From Bacillota bacterium (GTDB taxonomy: Bacteria > Bacillota > Clostridia > Lachnospirales > Lachnospiraceae), in contig JAEWJZ010000010.1 of NCBI GenBank assembly GCA_023386315.1, positions 1-64,000 on the forward strand: a stretch of 64,000 bases of DNA. The letters run 5' to 3'. Positions 37,527 through 45,631 of this stretch are shown in pieces (the stretch's first letter is position 1; each line of letters opens with the position of its first letter). The notes under the pieces were generated by a model, which worked only from the letters and a program-made list of their open reading frames with translations, had not been told where the DNA came from and made no database searches. A program made the translations under genes and the position numbers.

Positions 37527-39599
37527 TTATTTTAACTTAAAGCCGGAAACAACCGTCTTGAGCTCCTCCGCAATCCGTTCCTGCTTCTCAGACATTTTAG
37601 ACATATCCTGTACAACTTCATACGCTTTTTCGATTGTGGTAAGAACCATGCTGCTGTTGCCCGCGGTAGTCTGAACAGATTCGGAAACATTTTGTATGGC
37701 ATCACGGACTTCCTGCATTACCTGACTGATGTTGGTAGCCATCTCCTCCACTTCATTGGAGATTTCCTCGATGGTAACTGCATCCCTGCCATATTGCTGT
37801 CCTACATTAACGAAACTGTTGTAATCCGGAGTAACGGTATCTCTTAAGAAAAGCAGCATAGACTGTGAACCATCTAACATCATGGAAAAAGCGTTCTGGA
37901 CGTCAGAAATGGTACCTTCAATTTCCTTAACAATCTCAGAAGTATCTTTCGCAAGCTTCCCGATTTCTCTGGCCACAACTGCAAAACCTCTGCCCTGTTC
38001 TCCGGCTCTCACCGCTTCTATAGAGGCATTGAGTGACAATAAGTTAATCTGGGAAGCCGTATTGGAAATAAGCCGTGCCATATCGCCAATCCGCTCCACT
38101 ACCTTAGCGTGCTGGACTGCCATCTGAAGGTCCTGCCCTCTTTCCTGGGAAATGACAAGGGCATTATCATATGCCTCCTGGCTTTTTTTCTCGATGTCTT
38201 TTGCCCGTTCCATAATCTCACCGGCCATCTTACTGCTCTTTTCCGTTTCGCTGGCAAGTATTCCAACTGATGAGTTCACCTCTGCAAGAGATGCATTCAG
38301 TTCTTCTGTTGCCGCACTGGAAGACATCATTGCCTTATCCACATCTCCCATATAGGACTTTACATCGCGAAATTGAAGCAGCAGACCGGTGGATACTTTA
38401 TTTAAACGAATGCTCGCATCTGTAATATCTCCTGCATGATCGGAAATCTGCTCAATGACCCCCTTATTGCTCCGGAACATATTATTTAACGAGCTGCTCA
38501 TCTGTCCCAGTTCATCTTTACGCCTGGTCTTTAACGGCAAAACCGTGAAATCTCCGGCAGCAAGAGAACCCGCAAACTTACGGACTTTCTTAAGGCCTGA
38601 TGTAATACTTCCCACCTGGAGTAAAACAGCAAGAATACATAAAATCAGAGCTGCCACACTAAGCCTGACCAGTTTCCCGTTTAAAGCAACGATGGGTTCT
38701 GCCAGCTCAGACTGAGGCATCTTGATCATAATGATCCAGCCGACTCCCGGCACTGTATCGTAATAGAGGTTATAAGTTTCCCCACCCTCCGTATAGGTTG
38801 TCTTTCCTTTATCGTTTGCCACCATCTGCGCTGCTGCAGCCGAAAGTGAGGCGTTCTCATCCTGGGTCATATTGACCCCTTTGCTGACCTTATCTGCATC
38901 TGCGCCGCAAAGATAAACACCATCTGCAGAAATGAGTACTGCAGTTCCGTTCCTGCCGACTTTAATTGATTTAATCAGCTCGTCAATATCGCTGAGCTGC
39001 ATATCAACCGTTACGGCTCCAATAAAACGATTGCTGCTGTCATAAACAGGGGCCGTACAGCTGGCCATCATTACATTGAGAGTCGGATCAAAATAAGGAT
39101 CTGTAATAACTGCAGTTTTAGCTCCTCCTGACACAGATTTGTAGTACGCCTGATTAAAATAATCATAGCTTTGATTGCTGTATTCGTTCGTTAAGGTTAC
39201 CTTATCGCCGTCTTTATACCAGTAAGGTCCTACATACTTCTGCTGGGGGTCATATACATTGGGTTCAAACCAGATTCCACTGCCAAGGATTAAGTCATTG
39301 CCGGATATGATATCTGCAATTGCCTTGCCGTATGTATCAAGATCCGTGGACTGATAAGAGGCTCCCACTGTATGAGAAATATTCATTGCTGTAGTTTCTA
39401 CTGCATTCAGATAATTATCAATACTGTTAACATTCGCTTTCAGTTCCGACTCCATAGTGGAATTGCTCTGCTGCTCAATCAGTTCACTGCTTGTAGATTC
39501 GCTTAACCTGGCTAACAATGCCAGCGCCAGCATCACAACGGGCAAAATCCCTAACAGCATCTTTACTCCAATGCTTCTGATTCCAATTATTTTTTTCAT
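37527..39599 (-). CDS. Methyl-accepting chemotaxis protein with dCache sensor
   Basis: This 690-residue receptor has a first membrane helix (about 12-29), a large extracytoplasmic double-Cache sensor (about 35-300, with SGIWFEPNVYDP and YFNQAYYKS), a second helix (about 312-335), a HAMP domain and a cytoplasmic signalling domain. The signalling tip is AGEQGRGFAVVAREIGKLAKD near residue 530. It should detect a small organic ligand outside the cell and control CheA. No CheR-binding pentapeptide is seen at the C-terminus. No other flagellar or che genes lie adjacent; a CheW-like gene is 19 kb away. AGGAG precedes the ATG. Confidence 0.94.
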   Translation of the reverse strand: MKKIIGIRSIGVKMLLGILPVVMLALALLARLSESTSSELIEQQSNSTMESELKANVNSIDNYLNAVETTAMNISHTVGASYQSTDLDTYGKAIADIISGNDLILGSGIWFEPNVYDPQQKYVGPYWYKDGDKVTLTNEYSNQSYDYFNQAYYKSVSGGAKTAVITDPYFDPTLNVMMASCTAPVYDSSNRFIGAVTVDMQLSDIDELIKSIKVGRNGTAVLISADGVYLCGADADKVSKGVNMTQDENASLSAAAAQMVANDKGKTTYTEGGETYNLYYDTVPGVGWIIMIKMPQSELAEPIVALNGKLVRLSVAALILCILAVLLQVGSITSGLKKVRKFAGSLAAGDFTVLPLKTRRKDELGQMSSSLNNMFRSNKGVIEQISDHAGDITDASIRLNKVSTGLLLQFRDVKSYMGDVDKAMMSSSAATEELNASLAEVNSSVGILASETEKSSKMAGEIMERAKDIEKKSQEAYDNALVISQERGQDLQMAVQHAKVVERIGDMARLISNTASQINLLSLNASIEAVRAGEQGRGFAVVAREIGKLAKDTSEIVKEIEGTISDVQNAFSMMLDGSQSMLLFLRDTVTPDYNSFVNVGQQYGRDAVTIEEISNEVEEMATNISQVMQEVRDAIQNVSESVQTTAGNSSMVLTTIEKAYEVVQDMSKMSEKQERIAEELKTVVSGFKLK

Positions 39600-39945
39600 A
39601 CTTTTATCTCCTGTAATTCGGACTTCGACCTTCTACTGTATGTATCGGCATATTAATTAAAAATAGGATAACATACCAAGGTAAAATTTACTAATAATCT
39701 TTGCTAATATTCTGTATGCCTGATTCCGCTTTTCCTATTGCAATTTCACTTGAGTACATTTAAACTGGATATCAGAACTTTTATACCTATTCAAACTCCT
39801 TTCCTCCCTGCACTTTTTACATAATATTAACAGTTTTTAATTATACTATTGGTATTCAGATTATGCAATATATGAATTTTACATATTTTAATCGTGTATT
39901 TTACAAATTTTATTATCATAAAATATAGTACGAGAGGTGACTATA
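39600..39945. other. Intergenic region between the chemoreceptor and XRE genes
   Basis: This 346-base AT-rich region holds the divergent promoters. On the minus strand GCCGATA (39643-39649) resembles the -10 of the motility sigma factor, but no matching TAAA -35 is present. On the plus strand TTTACA, 18 bases and TATAGT lie just before the XRE gene. No RNA or protein gene was recognised. Confidence 0.45.
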
Positions 39946-40257
39946 ATGGATCAAGACTATATCAACAAAAGAATCACAGAATTACGTTTAAAAAAGGGAG
40001 TGGCGGAACATAAGATGAGCCTGGAGCTGGGACACAGCAGAAGTTACGTGCAAAGCATCTCCAGCGGCAGGAGTCTCCCCTCAATGGCGGAATTTCTGGC
40101 AATCTGTGAATACTTAAGCGTAACGCCAAAAGACTTTTTTGATAATGATAATCCCAACCCGCCCTTAGTCAGAGATACAATAGACAAGCTGAAAACTTTA
40201 CCGGAAAATGATCTCCTGCTTATATTGACCATGATCAACCGGCTACAGTCAAAATAG
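39946..40257 (+). CDS. XRE-family helix-turn-helix regulator
   Basis: This 103-residue protein has an N-terminal XRE/Cro-type helix-turn-helix (about 5-62), with KGVAEHKMSLELGHSRSYVQSI as the DNA-binding helices and LSVTPKDFFD ending the domain, then a short C-terminal helix likely used for dimerisation. The start is ATG 39946, with GAGAGG upstream, rather than the GTG three codons before. It converges on the three-gene operon of unknown function. Its target is not known. Confidence 0.88.
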   Translation: MDQDYINKRITELRLKKGVAEHKMSLELGHSRSYVQSISSGRSLPSMAEFLAICEYLSVTPKDFFDNDNPNPPLVRDTIDKLKTLPENDLLLILTMINRLQSK

Positions 40258-40296
40258 ACGGGATTAAACCATTAAAACAACGAATTAATTCATTGT

Positions 40297-40320
40297 CCCC
40301 GTGCGTAAGTACGGGGATTT
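40297..40320. terminator. Hairpin between the XRE gene and the unknown operon
   Basis: CCCCGT (40297-40302) and ACGGGG (40311-40316) form a short GC-rich hairpin followed by ATTTTG. The T-run is weak; it may serve either convergent transcript. Confidence 0.5.
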
Positions 40321-40343
40321 TGAAATACAGCGGGACAATCTGT

Positions 40344-40517
40344 CTATAGACTCATACTGCCTGCTTCAGGGGCGCTGTTAAAATTACTGATTTCCTGCAG
40401 GGACACTATGGACGGAATTGCCTCCAATGCTCTTGCATATAACTCATCAAGATCTCCTCTGTTTAACATTCCAAAAAAATAACCGTATAAATCCTCAAAA
40501 GACTGTTCTTTTATCAT
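40344..40517 (-). CDS. Small acidic protein of unknown function (57 residues)
   Basis: This 57-residue protein begins MIKEQSFEDLYGYFFGML and continues with GDLDELYARALEAIPSIVSL. It is acidic and looks largely alpha-helical, with no membrane segment. AAGGAG lies at good distance before the ATG, and the ATG overlaps the stop of the 201-residue gene in an ATGA arrangement, so it is very likely translated. It is the last gene of the operon that carries agr-type repeats upstream. No family is recognised; a chaperone- or immunity-like partner of the preceding proteins is only a guess. Confidence 0.8.
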   Translation of the reverse strand: MIKEQSFEDLYGYFFGMLNRGDLDELYARALEAIPSIVSLQEISNFNSAPEAGSMSL

Positions 40518-41119
40518 AAGATCTCCTTCCTTTCCCCGGCCGGATCATTACAGGCCTTGTAAATAGTAATACTATTGCGGATTTTGCCAAGGCAGCGGCT
40601 CCAATCCAGTCTCTTCTCAAACGGGCAGCTAAACATGACCATCAGCAGTTTTTTACCCACTGGATAAATAATCAGCATATTAAAGAGATTGTCATCGAGA
40701 GCTGTGCTGATAAATTCCATCCAGGCAAAAGGAACGTCACGATCTAACTCTGTCCCATCCTCCAGGCAGACGCTCATAGGCTGAAAACGCTTTAAAACAA
40801 GATAAAATTCCTGTATAACATCTTCAAGCTGTTCCGGCTTAATCTCCCTTTCCACCATGCTGAAGGAAAAATTGACGGTTCCATCTTTATTTGTTTTTAT
40901 AATTTCAGGCCGCTGTTCAGAAAAATATTTTTTCTTAACATCTTCCGGTTTCATATCCATAAATGCAGAAGGAAGAAAAATCCCTACTTCGTTATCAAAC
41001 ATCTTTGTTTCACAAAACTGAAGGAGTTCTCCTTCCACATAAATTCCTGTTTCTAAACTGGTAAACCTGTTAATCCGTTCAAGATGCCTGTCATCAATCA
41101 GTTTCTCGTCGTCACACAT
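40514..41119 (-). CDS. Unknown cytoplasmic protein (201 residues)
   Basis: This 201-residue protein has no signal peptide or membrane segment. It alternates beta strands and helices: ETGIYVEGELLQFCETKM, NEVGIFLPSAFMDMKP, TVNFSFSMVERE, and a C-terminal KKLLMVMFSCPFEKRLDW followed by a helix. The pattern is reminiscent of small Mog1/PsbP/DcrB-like alpha-beta domains, but that is a weak impression and not a family assignment. AGAGGAAG precedes the ATG. It is the middle gene of the operon: 21 bases after the 156-residue membrane protein and overlapping the 57-residue gene. Confidence 0.75.
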   Translation of the reverse strand: MCDDEKLIDDRHLERINRFTSLETGIYVEGELLQFCETKMFDNEVGIFLPSAFMDMKPEDVKKKYFSEQRPEIIKTNKDGTVNFSFSMVEREIKPEQLEDVIQEFYLVLKRFQPMSVCLEDGTELDRDVPFAWMEFISTALDDNLFNMLIIYPVGKKLLMVMFSCPFEKRLDWSRCLGKIRNSITIYKACNDPAGERKEIL

Positions 41120-41140
41120 GATTCTTCCTCTCTGCTTTGT

Positions 41141-41611
41141 TCAATCTTTATCTAACATGTATTGCCTGATTTTCTCCTCTCCATGTTCAGCAAAATAAGA
41201 CAGATCCTGACAGTTTGCGTAAACACCCATTTTCTCTTCTCCTGCGGCAGATGCTCTTGACATAACTAAAAGCAGCAATACAATCACTTCAATAACAAGA
41301 AGCAATCTTTTAATCAATGATCCTTTTTTACTGACCGTCTTATTGGATTTATAAGTAAATCTTGGTATTAAGACCAGTCTCTCCTGCAGGATTCTGCATT
41401 TTACAATCCCTGGTTCACGGGAGGCAAAGTCAAACAGCATATTCTGACTTTTTTTAAGATAATATAAGCGATTCCAAAAATGGAGATCTCCATACAAAAT
41501 ATCTGTTTCCAGTTCATAATTTTTAATTTCTTCTGTTCCATCCTCCTTGCGGATGGAACAGCTTGCCCTGTATTGATAATAGCTTTCATTGTTTCTTTTA
41601 TTCTGCACCAT
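41141..41611 (-). CDS. Unknown single-pass membrane protein (156 residues)
   Basis: This 156-residue protein has a polar beta-rich N-terminal part (1-95) with several Tyr and Trp residues, a basic stretch KKGSLIKR, one strong membrane helix (LLLVIEVIVLLLLVM, about 103-117) and a 40-residue acidic C-terminal tail. Positive charges before the helix suggest that the N-terminal domain is cytoplasmic and the tail outside. No family is recognised. It is the first gene of a three-gene operon; the promoter region holds a pair of repeats nearly identical to those of agrDB. Confidence 0.75.
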   Translation of the reverse strand: MVQNKRNNESYYQYRASCSIRKEDGTEEIKNYELETDILYGDLHFWNRLYYLKKSQNMLFDFASREPGIVKCRILQERLVLIPRFTYKSNKTVSKKGSLIKRLLLVIEVIVLLLLVMSRASAAGEEKMGVYANCQDLSYFAEHGEEKIRQYMLDKD

Positions 41612-41654
41612 CAGCCCTCCTTTCGTTCCGAGAACTATATTACTTATATTTTAC

Positions 41655-41682
41655 ATTCTACATATAACTGAAATAATTTCAA
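41655..41682 (-). promoter_or_regulatory. Probable promoter of the three-gene unknown operon
   Basis: The minus strand has TTGAAA (41677-41682), a 16-base spacer and TAGAAT (41655-41660). It is weaker than the agrD promoter, which fits dependence on an activator bound at 41687-41724. Confidence 0.5.
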
Positions 41683-41686
41683 CCGA

Positions 41687-41724
41687 AGTGCTAAAATTGT
41701 ACACATTGAGCTCCAAAATTTGCA
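41687..41724 (-). promoter_or_regulatory. LytTR-type direct repeats (agr-like box) upstream of the unknown operon
   Basis: Plus-strand AGTGCTAAAATT (41687-41698) and AGCTCCAAAATT (41709-41720) are imperfect direct repeats at a 22-base period. The whole element, including the linker TACACATTGAG and trailing TGCA, closely matches the box at 45594-45631 in the agr locus. Two repeats about two helical turns apart are typical of AgrA/VirR-class LytTR regulators. AgrA binding is inferred. Confidence 0.8.
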
Positions 41725-41843
41725 CGCCAAACAGGTTGAAATGGAATTTTATTTAAAACAGCAAGATTTATTAAACTCTGATTGTTAAATTTTGTTATAC
41801 TTAAAATGATGAATTTGCATCAGTAGAAAGGAGGCAAAGTGTA

Positions 41844-42695
41844 ATGAAAAATAGAAACATCCGCAATACGGTAATCGTAATCGATTACATTGAGGAACAT
41901 TTAACCGAGAAAACCGATTTGGATGCCATTGCAAATGCGGTACATTATTCAAAGCACCATCTTCACCGCATATTTGCTGACACTACCGGACTTACCATTC
42001 ATGAGTATGTGCAGCGGCGAAAATTAACAGAGGCGGCAAAACTGCTGGTTTTTTCAAATAAGCCGGTTTTAGATATTGCTCTGATAGCCGGTTATGAAAG
42101 CCAGCAGGCATTTACTAATATTTTTACTGCCATGTATAAACAGCCTCCCGGTAAATTCAGGGACAATGAAAAATTCTATCCATTACAGTCAAAATTCGAA
42201 TTTAAGGGAGGATATAATATGCTTAATCAAAATGAAAGCATTGAATGGAATATTGATTATGCAGCAGAAACAGATATTGCCTGCTGGATGGATCTGGTCC
42301 GGCTCGTAATTGATGGTTTTCCCTGTCTTAATGAAAAGGAATACATTGAGGAACTGAGACAACGAATCAGAACCAGGCAGGCGTTAATATTAAAGGATAA
42401 TGGAACTGCAATCGGAGCATTGCTTTTTTCCGGAAAAACCGGGAGCATTGATTTTATGGGCACCCATCCGCTTTATCAGAAAAAAGGAATTCCCAAAGCT
42501 TTTCTTAACAGAGTCATGGAAGAATTTTTCGAGGATAAGGACATCAGCATAACGACCTACAGAGAAGGCGACAAGGCAGATACCGGCCATCGTAAGATCA
42601 TTAAAGAGTTAGGCTTTGCGGAAGCTGAACTGCTGACTGAGTTCGGTTATCCCACACAGCGTTTTATTTTACAAAGGGAGAAAGCAAATGAATAA
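41844..42695 (+). CDS. AraC-type HTH fused to a GNAT acetyltransferase domain
   Basis: This 283-residue protein has an N-terminal AraC helix-turn-helix pair (about 10-108: LDAIANAVHYSKHHLHRIF and VLDIALIAGYESQQAFTNIF) and a C-terminal GNAT domain (about 130-278, with GSIDFMGTHPLYQKKGIPKAF as the acetyl-CoA loop). Normal AraC proteins carry the DNA-binding part at the C-terminus, so this order is reversed. The GNAT part may be a sensor or a true enzyme. AAAGGAGG precedes the ATG, and the gene overlaps the HelD-like gene by eight bases, so the two are coupled. Confidence 0.85.
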   Translation: MKNRNIRNTVIVIDYIEEHLTEKTDLDAIANAVHYSKHHLHRIFADTTGLTIHEYVQRRKLTEAAKLLVFSNKPVLDIALIAGYESQQAFTNIFTAMYKQPPGKFRDNEKFYPLQSKFEFKGGYNMLNQNESIEWNIDYAAETDIACWMDLVRLVIDGFPCLNEKEYIEELRQRIRTRQALILKDNGTAIGALLFSGKTGSIDFMGTHPLYQKKGIPKAFLNRVMEEFFEDKDISITTYREGDKADTGHRKIIKELGFAEAELLTEFGYPTQRFILQREKANE

Positions 42696-44733
42696 TCAAT
42701 CTGATATACTCTATCTTGAAGAGATCAATCGTAAAGTAAATGATGCTTTAGAAAAAGCAGATGCTGATGTCAGACGTCTGGATGAGAATTACATGGAATT
42801 TAAACGGTATATGGTACAAAACCGCGGAGAAATCGACCCACACGAGATGTTTCAAAATGAAATGGAACTTAATAGAATGGACAATTCCACTGCATTTTCA
42901 GCGGGCATACGGGATAAGCTTCTGAAATTAAAAGATTCCCCCTATTTTGCCCGAATAGATTTTGAGGAAAATAACAGTTTCAGACCGGCAAAGTACTACA
43001 TTGGCCGCTTTTCACTCCGTTACGGTAATGAACTGTTGATATTCGACTGGCGGGCTCCGGTTTCCAGTATGTTCTACGATTATGAAATCGGTCCTGCAGG
43101 ATTTGATGCCCCTTCCGGGAGGATAGAGGGGCAATTGACAGAAAAACGGCAGTTCAAAATAAAGAATGGAAAGCTGGAATATGCGCTCCAAAGTTCTCTT
43201 ACCATTCAGGATGATATTCTTCAGCAGGAATTGAGCCATACTTCAGACGAAAAAATGAAATCCATTATAACTACCATTCAAAAAGAACAAAACCAGATTA
43301 TCAGAAACGAAAACTCCCGCACTCTCATTATACAAGGAGTTGCCGGATCAGGAAAAACATCAATCGCTCTCCACCGGATTGCATTTTTACTATATCGTTT
43401 TAAAGACAGACTATCTGCAGATCATGTAGCCATACTGTCACCTAACAGGGTTTTCGGAAATTATATCTCCGAGGTGCTTCCGGAGCTTGGGGAAGAACCG
43501 GTCTGCGAACTGGGATTTACCGATATTGCCAGAGAACAAATTGGGGATTTAATTGGTTTTGAAGCAGATAGAGATCCTTCAGAATCAAATGACAGCGCAT
43601 GGATGGAGCGGGTAAGGTTTAAGTCTGCACTGTCTTTTGTGAAACAAATGGAGGATTTTATCGCAATTGCACCAGGAATTATTTTTGAACCAGCTGATTA
43701 TACTTACGGCCCGTTCAATGCAGATGCCGATACCATAAAAAAACGTTTTGATGCTTATGGTAAATTTCCTGTCAGGCAGCGTTTAAAAATGATAGCTTCT
43801 GATATTTATGACCGTTTCCAAAGCGATAACTATATGGGAGATGATATACCCAGAAGCAGTACCATTCTTAAAGCTTTAAATAAAATGTTAAAGGTCAAAA
43901 ATACCCTGTCACTTTATAAGGAATTTTATAAATACATTAACAAAACAGAGTTATTCATAATTCCATCAAAAAATACATTGGAATGGGCGGATGTTTTCCC
44001 TTTTCTATATTTATATCACTTCTATGAAGGATTACAGGAAAACAGGCTCATCAGACATCTGGTGATTGATGAAATGCAGGATTATACACCAATTCAATAT
44101 GCGGTTATTAACATCCTGTTTCATTGCCCCAAAACCATTTTAGGTGATTTTGGACAATTTATAAATCCCTGCCATGCACACACATTAGACGATCTGTTAA
44201 GCCAGTATGATGGTTCTGATTTCATCGAACTGACAAAAAGTTACCGGTCTACCTATGAGATTATTTCCTTTGCAAAACAGATTAAAAATGCTGGAACAAT
44301 AAAAGCCATAGAGCGGCATGGCACTCCCCCTGCCCTGATCAGATGCCGGAATAAAAATGAGGAACTTTTAAATATCAGAAACAGAATTGAAGCTTTTCTA
44401 CAATCGTCATATTCGTCTCTTGCTATTATCACAAAGACTTCCCCTGATGCAAAACTGCTTTACGACCAGCTATCCGGCGATTATGAGATACACTTCATTT
44501 CGACAGAAAGCACACGGTTTACAAGTGGCATAACGGTCACCTCCATACAGATGTCAAAAGGACTGGAGTTTGATGAAGTCATAATTCCTTATGCAGACAG
44601 CGTTAGTTATTCTGCGGAACACGACAGGAACTTACTTTATATAGCCTGTACAAGGGCAATGCATCGGCTGACACTCTTTTACACAGGTAAAATATCTCCC
44701 TTGTTAAGTCCAGACAGATCAGACATACTATAA
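42688..44733 (+). CDS. HelD-like superfamily 1 helicase/ATPase
   Basis: This 681-residue protein resembles HelD, the UvrD/Rep-related ATPase that frees stalled RNA polymerase. It has an N-terminal coiled coil (about 1-75) that would enter the polymerase, the conserved GRFSLRYGNELLIFDWRAPV region (about 106-125), Walker A GVAGSGKTSIAL (217-228), Walker B VIDEMQDYTP (about 465) and C-terminal motifs with TSIQMSKGLEFDEVI. It is shorter than the 774-residue B. subtilis protein. Some HelD relatives in other bacteria protect against rifamycins; whether this one does is unknown. It is coupled to the AraC-GNAT gene. Confidence 0.87.
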   Translation: MNNQSDILYLEEINRKVNDALEKADADVRRLDENYMEFKRYMVQNRGEIDPHEMFQNEMELNRMDNSTAFSAGIRDKLLKLKDSPYFARIDFEENNSFRPAKYYIGRFSLRYGNELLIFDWRAPVSSMFYDYEIGPAGFDAPSGRIEGQLTEKRQFKIKNGKLEYALQSSLTIQDDILQQELSHTSDEKMKSIITTIQKEQNQIIRNENSRTLIIQGVAGSGKTSIALHRIAFLLYRFKDRLSADHVAILSPNRVFGNYISEVLPELGEEPVCELGFTDIAREQIGDLIGFEADRDPSESNDSAWMERVRFKSALSFVKQMEDFIAIAPGIIFEPADYTYGPFNADADTIKKRFDAYGKFPVRQRLKMIASDIYDRFQSDNYMGDDIPRSSTILKALNKMLKVKNTLSLYKEFYKYINKTELFIIPSKNTLEWADVFPFLYLYHFYEGLQENRLIRHLVIDEMQDYTPIQYAVINILFHCPKTILGDFGQFINPCHAHTLDDLLSQYDGSDFIELTKSYRSTYEIISFAKQIKNAGTIKAIERHGTPPALIRCRNKNEELLNIRNRIEAFLQSSYSSLAIITKTSPDAKLLYDQLSGDYEIHFISTESTRFTSGITVTSIQMSKGLEFDEVIIPYADSVSYSAEHDRNLLYIACTRAMHRLTLFYTGKISPLLSPDRSDIL

Positions 44734-44735
44734 TG

Positions 44736-44773
44736 AGAAAACGAGACTGCCATAACTACGCAGTCTCGTTTTC
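44736..44773. terminator. Bidirectional terminator between the HelD-like gene and agrB
   Basis: GAAAACGAGACTGC and GCAGTCTCGTTTTC pair perfectly around a short loop. A- and T-rich flanks suit both convergent transcripts; it lies 10 bases past the agrB stop. Confidence 0.88.
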
Positions 44774-44782
44774 AAGTACTTT

Positions 44783-45373
44783 TTATTGCTCTTTCATACC
44801 CATCTTATTATTTTTCAGCACTCCATACAAAAGCATAATGGATAGCAGCAGATGGCTTATGGCCAGTACAACACTAACCCTGATGTTGACAAACCAAAAT
44901 AATCCGCCTGCGATTACTTCTGCTAACCATAGCTGCCTGCTTTTCAACCGGTAACGTCTTGTCTCCTCTTCATCCAGAAGTTTATTCCGGTCAGGGACCG
45001 GTGCATAGATATAGATCAGAATTCCTGAAATAAGAAACCCTGCAACTGGTAAAAAAAGAGCCGCCGTCCCAACTATGTACTTCTCAAGCAGACAGACAAT
45101 CAGAATAAGGATTGCTGACACTACGGTACAGACTCCGTTGGTTTTCGCATGATACCCGCCGCAATAAGACCTTAAAGGTATATAGCTGGCCAGGAACACA
45201 AACACAGGCATAGGGGCTCGCATGATCACTGCTATGATGACAGCCACGACTATGTTAATAATCTGGTTGAGTAAAATCTCATATGCGTAAAGATACAGTG
45301 CGCGCTGATCATCTTTTAAAAGATTTTTTCTAATCTGCCAGCTGACTATGTCTTCCGAAATCCGTTGTAACAT
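44783..45373 (-). CDS. agrB: AgrB-type autoinducer-processing membrane protease
   Basis: This 196-residue protein has about five to six membrane segments and the AgrB catalytic pair: H75 in CGGYHAKT and C82 seven residues later, the same spacing as H77/C84 in Staphylococcus aureus AgrB. It cuts the C-terminal tail from the AgrD precursor and forms the thiolactone ring. Its start codon overlaps the agrD stop codon by one base (TAATG), so the two are translationally coupled. It ends at a strong hairpin terminator. Confidence 0.95.
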   Translation of the reverse strand: MLQRISEDIVSWQIRKNLLKDDQRALYLYAYEILLNQIINIVVAVIIAVIMRAPMPVFVFLASYIPLRSYCGGYHAKTNGVCTVVSAILILIVCLLEKYIVGTAALFLPVAGFLISGILIYIYAPVPDRNKLLDEEETRRYRLKSRQLWLAEVIAGGLFWFVNIRVSVVLAISHLLLSIMLLYGVLKNNKMGMKEQ

Positions 45374-45534
45374 TAAAATTTCCTGAGACTCTTCGCTTCT
45401 TCAGGAACCTCCGGCTGGTGATGAGCCCAGAAACAGGTTACATTAATCGTATAAGCTGCAACCAGCAATGCACATGTGTTCATCACGTTCACCATTGACA
45501 CTTTTCCCTTTAAAGCATTTAACATTTTTCTCAT
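45373..45534 (-). CDS. agrD: AgrD-type cyclic lactone autoinducer precursor (53 residues)
   Basis: This 53-residue peptide has an amphipathic, partly hydrophobic leader (MRKMLNALKGKVSMVNV, then CALLVAAY) followed by NVTCFWAHHQPEVPEEAKS. The part after the ring aligns with the S. aureus AgrD segment DEVEVPKEL. This places the thiolactone between Cys34 and the carboxyl group of His38, giving a five-residue ring CFWAH with an N-terminal tail of unknown length. AAGGAG precedes the ATG. It is under a promoter with a repeat pair and overlaps agrB. The ring assignment is by alignment, not measurement. Confidence 0.93.
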   Translation of the reverse strand: MRKMLNALKGKVSMVNVMNTCALLVAAYTINVTCFWAHHQPEVPEEAKSLRKF

Positions 45535-45565
45535 CTTAAACCACTCCTTTTTTTTCTTTCATCTT

Positions 45566-45594
45566 ATAACAGTATTTTAGATAATTCAAGTCAA
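45566..45594 (-). promoter_or_regulatory. Promoter of agrD-agrB
   Basis: The minus strand shows TTGACT (45589-45594), 17 bases, and TGTTAT (45566-45571). The -35 element abuts the repeat pair at 45594-45631, the usual geometry for activation by a LytTR regulator. Confidence 0.7.
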
Positions 45595-45631
45595 GTGCCA
45601 AAATTATACACGTTGAGTGCCAAAATTTGCA
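45594..45631 (-). promoter_or_regulatory. LytTR-type direct repeats (agr box) upstream of agrD
   Basis: AGTGCCAAAATT occurs twice, at 45594-45605 and 45616-45627, a perfect 12-base direct repeat at a 22-base period. The distal repeat lies inside the last codons of agrC. This is the presumed AgrA binding site for positive feedback. A near copy lies at 41687-41724. Confidence 0.85.

Noticed and set aside
39643-39668. Motility sigma-factor promoter for the chemoreceptor
   Set aside because: GCCGATA is present, but the expected TAAA element at the right spacing is missing.
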